A DNA stretch of 64,000 nucleotides, from positions 3,323,001 through 3,387,000 of the forward strand of contig NZ_JACCFJ010000001.1 of assembly GCF_013410345.1 (NCBI RefSeq). The letters run 5' to 3'. Made by a program: the position numbers and the translations under genes. The stretch comes from Saccharopolyspora hordei (lineage in GTDB: Bacteria; Actinomycetota; Actinomycetes; Mycobacteriales; Pseudonocardiaceae). This document shows positions 61,265 to 64,000 of the stretch, piece after piece. The notes under the pieces were generated by a model. It made no database searches. It had not been told where the DNA came from and worked only from the letters and a program-made list of their open reading frames with translations. How positions within the stretch are numbered: the first letter of the stretch is position 1; each line of letters starts with the position of its first letter.

Positions 61265-62020
61265 GTGCGCAACGTCCTGAACGCGCTGCGCGTCCTCGAA
61301 GAGGTCGCCGCGCGGCAGCCCATCGGGGTCGGGGAACTGGCCCGCGTGCTGGGCATGCCGAAGAGCACGGTGCAGCGCACGCTGCGCACGCTCGACGAGG
61401 CCGGCTGGATCCGCCCCGCCGCGGGCGAGGTCAAGCGGTGGGCGCTGACCACCAAGGCGCTGGCCATCGGCGGCCGCGCCAGCGGCGACCTCGGGCTGCG
61501 CGACGCGGCGCGGCCGATCATGGAGGACCTGCGGCGCCGCACGGAGGAGACGATCCACCTCACCGTGCCGGAGGAGGACCGGGTCGTGCTGATCGAACGG
61601 CTGGAGACCGCCAAGCCGGTGCGCATCAGCATGTCGCTGGGGCACGCGCTGCCCCTGCACGCCTCGGCCAACGGCAAGGCGGTCCTCGCGCACAGCGGCG
61701 CCGAGGTGGTCAAGCGCCTCCTGGCGGACGAGCTCCCGCGCTACACCGACAGCACGATCACCGACCCGGACCAGCTGCTCGCCGAGCTGGACCGGGTCCG
61801 GGAGCGCGGGTACGCCGTCAACCACGGCGAGTGGCGCGCCGACGTCGGCTCGGTCGCGGCGGCGGTGGTGGTCGGTCCTGACCGGCCGGTGGCCAGCCTC
61901 AGCGTCAACATCCCGATGAGCCGGCTGACCGAGGAGGCCGAAGCGGTGTTCGGCCACGCGGTCGGGGAAGCGGCGGAGCTCCTCGCGTCCCGCCTCGGTG
62001 AGGGCGCGGTCACCATGTGA
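61265..62020 (+). CDS. IclR-family regulator of the aminotransferase/dehydrogenase operon
   Basis: The 251-residue protein has the winged helix VRNVLNALRVLEEVAARQPIGVG with MPKSTVQRTLRTLDEAGWI (1-50) and the IclR effector domain (LHASANGKAVLAH, STITDPDQLLAELDRVRERGYAVN, SLSVNIPMSRL). GTG 61265 follows GGGGGGAG. It is divergent from the aminotransferase and probably controls that operon; glyoxylate is a known effector for some IclR proteins, so it is a reasonable but untested candidate. The 3' end overlaps a P450 relic on the other strand. Confidence 0.9.
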   Translation: MRNVLNALRVLEEVAARQPIGVGELARVLGMPKSTVQRTLRTLDEAGWIRPAAGEVKRWALTTKALAIGGRASGDLGLRDAARPIMEDLRRRTEETIHLTVPEEDRVVLIERLETAKPVRISMSLGHALPLHASANGKAVLAHSGAEVVKRLLADELPRYTDSTITDPDQLLAELDRVRERGYAVNHGEWRADVGSVAAAVVVGPDRPVASLSVNIPMSRLTEEAEAVFGHAVGEAAELLASRLGEGAVTM

Positions 62021-62144
62021 TGGGCAGCTCGTGGACGCCGTGGACCGGGCCGTCGTGCTCGAACTCGCGCCGGTCCAGGTCGGTGGCCAGCGCGAGGGCG
62101 GGAACACGCCGGTCGAGGGTGCGGTGGACGACCTCGAGCTCGAC
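62010..62144 (-). pseudogene. C-terminal relic of a cytochrome P450 gene
   Basis: The minus strand encodes 44 residues ending in TGA: VELEVVHRTLDRRVPALALA at the start and VHGVHELPITW at the end. This is the normal end of actinomycete P450s, where the heme loop is followed by A-R-x-E-L-x-x-x-x-R-T-L-x-x-R and the chain ends in G-x-x-x-L-P-x-x-W. The heme-binding FGxGxHxCxG loop is absent upstream in every frame, so only the 3' tip survives. Codons retain G/C third positions, suggesting recent loss. It overlaps the IclR stop. Confidence 0.55.
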
Positions 62145-62229
62145 GGGTACCCGGCACGGGTGTGGTCGGCGACCACGTGGTCGTCAACGTGGCGTGCTCC
62201 GTTCGCGCGGCGCCCCTCCGAGGCACGCT

Positions 62230-62266
62230 GAGGCCACAGTGGACATCGATCGTCCACTGTGGCCTC
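62230..62266. terminator. Terminator after the secreted protease gene
   Basis: GAGGCCACAGTGGAC (62230-62244) pairs perfectly over 15 bases with 62252-62266 around a seven-base loop. It lies 18 bases beyond the protease stop and would also block transcription from the IclR side. Confidence 0.82.
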
Positions 62267-62284
62267 GACTGGTGCCTCGCCCGT

Positions 62285-63163
62285 TCAGGGGCGGGTGAAG
62301 CCGCCCGGGCGGACGGGCCAGGGTGGCACCGGCACGGTGTCACGACCGGAGCCGGCGTCGGGCGAACCCGGCGACCCACCGGAGCCGATGACCTGGCTGA
62401 TCCAGTCGGCGTGCGCGGAGACGCTGGTGTAGACGCCCGGCTTCTCCGTGCAGCTCTCCGCCAGTCCGCGGCTGGTCGCGCCGACCAGTGCGTAACCGCT
62501 GCCTTCCCGGACCACGGCCGGACCGCCGGAGTCGCCGTAGCAGGCGCTGGCCCTGCCCTGCTGGTTGTCGATGCACAGCTCCCGCGAGGCGTCGAAGGGT
62601 TCCCCTGAGCCGGTGCAGTTCGCCGGTTCGGTGGTCGTGGTCTCCAGCTCCTTCAGCTGCACGGGCGGCTCGCCGCACTTCGGGGTCGGGCAGGTCTGCC
62701 CCCAGCCGAGCAGCTGCAGGGTGGTGCCGGGCTGCGGTGCGGAGTCCGCGATCGCGATCGGCTCGGCCTGGACGGGGCGGGAAAGATGCACCAGGGCGAG
62801 GTCGTACCCGGCCTGCTGCTGCTTGGCCTGCGGGTGGACCACGAACTCGTCCGGTTCGACCAGTTCGCCCCCGCTGGTGCGGTCGGAGCTGCCGATCCGG
62901 TACTGGACGTTGCTGGGCTGCTGCCCGTCCACGCAGTGCGCGGCGGTGACCAGCCACTCCTGGTCGATGAGCGAGGCGCCGCAGTGGTGCTGGCCGTCGG
63001 TGGACTGCATGGACGCGATGAAGCTGTGGTCCTGGGGCGCCGGGCCGCCTCCGATGATGAGCGGGGTGGCCTTCGCGCCGGCGACCGGGGCGGCCAGCGC
63101 CAGCCCGGCCAGCACCGACGCGACGAGTGCGGGGATCCTTCGGGTCAGAGAACCTCGGGGCAC
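62285..63163 (-). CDS. Secreted trypsin-like serine protease (S1 family)
   Basis: The 292-residue protein starts at GTG 63163 after AAGGAGAG. Residues 1-30 form a Sec signal peptide (basic start, then LVASVLAGLALAAPVAGAKA). The mature protease begins near IIGGGPAPQ; the triad is His in TAAHCV, Asp in YDLALVHL and Ser in ACYGDSGGPAVV. Paired cysteines (HCGASL/AAHC, CPTPKC, CTG/CID) fit the chymotrypsin fold. The C-terminal tail is Gly/Ser/Pro-rich. It is probably an exported degradative protease. Confidence 0.92.
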   Translation of the reverse strand: MPRGSLTRRIPALVASVLAGLALAAPVAGAKATPLIIGGGPAPQDHSFIASMQSTDGQHHCGASLIDQEWLVTAAHCVDGQQPSNVQYRIGSSDRTSGGELVEPDEFVVHPQAKQQQAGYDLALVHLSRPVQAEPIAIADSAPQPGTTLQLLGWGQTCPTPKCGEPPVQLKELETTTTEPANCTGSGEPFDASRELCIDNQQGRASACYGDSGGPAVVREGSGYALVGATSRGLAESCTEKPGVYTSVSAHADWISQVIGSGGSPGSPDAGSGRDTVPVPPWPVRPGGFTRP

Positions 63164-63601
63164 GTTCTCTCCTTCCCGCTCGGCGCCGGAGAGGCGCCGT
63201 GAGCTGGGCGTTCGTGAGTTGTGGCGAAGATGTTGCCTGCTGGCAGGAGCAGACGCATTGCTCCGAACGGAGCAATCACGCGAGGTGCCTGATCCTGTGC
63301 GGAGAGTTCCGTGCGAGCGGTGAATTCCCTTGTGGCACGGGAGATCTTGGCGGAACGCGCGGCTGCCTTCTCGCGGTCCGGCGTGTGGATCGTCCACGGT
63401 GGTCAGCGTCGCCTCGGCTTCAGTGTCCACAAAGGACGATGATCGACCCGAGTGGGCCGTGAGCGGCCGGTGCGGGAGGCAGTGCCGCCACCTCGCTGCT
63501 CCCCGGGCAGTGCGGCCGCGCTCCCGAGCGGAACCGGTGGCAACCGGATCGGCGTCGCTGGCGTCTCCCAGGCGGAAGGGTCCACCGACTGAGAGGCAGT
63601 G
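63164..63601. other. Divergent intergenic region upstream of protease and secreted protein
   Basis: There is no gene in these 438 bases. The protease ribosome site lies at the left edge. Two dyads stand out: CCTGCTGGCAGG near 63237-63248 and the long palindrome described separately at 63257. The right half (63330-63590) is plain GC-rich sequence with GAGAGG before ATG 63602. Confidence 0.4.
63257..63276. promoter_or_regulatory. Palindromic operator upstream of secreted protease
   Basis: ATTGCTCCG-AA-CGGAGCAAT has perfect nine-base arms and lies 94 bases upstream of the protease start. The size and symmetry suit a TetR- or MarR-type dimer. No such regulator gene is in view. Confidence 0.55.
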
Positions 63602-64000
63602 ATGGCGAGAACGAGCGCAGCGGCGTTGGTCGCGGGAGTGGTCGCGGTCGTCAGCGTGGCGGGCACGGCGCTGGCTGAGGGGACCTGGGGCAGCGAGGAG
63701 TTCCCGGCCAAGCCGGACCTGGTCTCCCTCGTGACCACCGTGTCCAGCGGGGGCGGGGAGACCTGGGCGTTCGGCACCCACAACCGGCCGAACGCCCCGG
63801 GGTCGCTCACCACGCAGGCGTTCCACCGCGAGGAGGGCGGGCGCTGGGTGGAGGTTCCGGTGCCGAACATCGGCCAGGTGATGTCGTCCGCGGTGACCGG
63901 CCCGGACGACGCCTGGGTGGTCAGCGAGTTCTCCAAGGTCCACTCCGGTGCCACGATGCACTGGGACGGGACGGCGTGGACCGAGGCCCCGCTGGAGGTG
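63602..64000 (+). CDS. Secreted protein, possible beta-propeller repeat protein, 3' end outside window
   Basis: At least 133 residues are encoded from ATG 63602, which follows GAGAGG. Residues 1-25 form a signal peptide (RTSAAALVAGVVAVVSVAGTALA). The mature part has blocks such as ETWAFGTH, DDAWVVSEF and MHWDGTAWTEAP; the last is a motif typical of actinomycete exported beta-propeller proteins that contain repeated HWDGxxW blades. Only the first two or three blades would be visible. The function is unknown. Confidence 0.75.
   Translation, partial: MARTSAAALVAGVVAVVSVAGTALAEGTWGSEEFPAKPDLVSLVTTVSSGGGETWAFGTHNRPNAPGSLTTQAFHREEGGRWVEVPVPNIGQVMSSAVTGPDDAWVVSEFSKVHSGATMHWDGTAWTEAPLEV

Overview
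The window is very GC-rich, with near-saturated G/C third codon positions. It carries markers of a mycothiol- and F420-using actinomycete: an S-(hydroxymethyl)mycothiol dehydrogenase, F420-type luciferase-like oxidoreductases, a DUF574 methyltransferase and a modular polyketide ketosynthase. Taken together this suggests a filamentous member of the Pseudonocardiaceae (Saccharopolyspora-like). The family assignment is inference. No rRNA, tRNA, CRISPR array or transposase was seen.

Layout. (1) 1-6640 resembles a dormancy (DosR-type) locus: a universal stress protein, a GH65 disaccharide phosphorylase, a beta-phosphoglucomutase/trehalose-phosphatase fusion and a Rip3-like site-2 protease on the minus strand, divergent from an Rv1733c-like membrane protein, with DosR-box-like repeats between them. 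(2) 6642-11022 is ordinary core and accessory genes, ending in a pair of genes separated only by an in-frame TGA. (3) 11420-18405 is a small, odd secondary-metabolite island: amino acid permease, alpha/beta hydrolase, acyl carrier protein, a fusion of a degenerate thioester reductase with a luciferase-like oxidoreductase, and a ketosynthase cut off in mid-domain. The ketosynthase runs head-on into an equally cut short-chain dehydrogenase. (4) 18801-26139 holds a nitronate monooxygenase with a divergent LysR gene, then a LysR / MHS transporter / M20 amidohydrolase / amidase catabolic operon.

(5) 27058-48389 is the centrepiece, a nearly complete glycine-betaine-to-pyruvate pathway. A three-component Rieske oxygenase demethylates betaine, dimethylglycine oxidase gives sarcosine, heterotetrameric sarcosine oxidase (SoxBDAG) gives glycine, GlyA makes serine and SdaA makes pyruvate. 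Released C1 units are handled by mycothiol formaldehyde dehydrogenase plus a metallo-hydrolase, and by FchA, FolD and PurU on folate; a folP paralogue sits in the same operon. Four copies of an ACTGATATACCAGT-like motif lie before the transporter, the formaldehyde dehydrogenase, glyA and sdaA. The last one is shared with a divergent GntR/FCD regulator, so a local regulon can be proposed.

(6) 49721-55437 is bounded by two inverted, paralogous cassettes. Each encodes a tiny Gly/Trp/Asp-rich protein with the same promoter architecture (GTGACGG repeats every 11 bases) and the same kind of terminator. Between them lie a tandem-duplicated protein of unknown function, a WrbA quinone reductase and a Tat-exported molybdenum hydroxylase. 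I consider this the best candidate for something undescribed. (7) 55561-62020 holds a MatC-like dicarboxylate carrier, a large FAD/Fe-S D-lactate/glycolate-type dehydrogenase, a class V aminotransferase and a divergent IclR regulator. (8) The end of the window has a relic of a cytochrome P450, a secreted trypsin-like protease and the start of a secreted protein.
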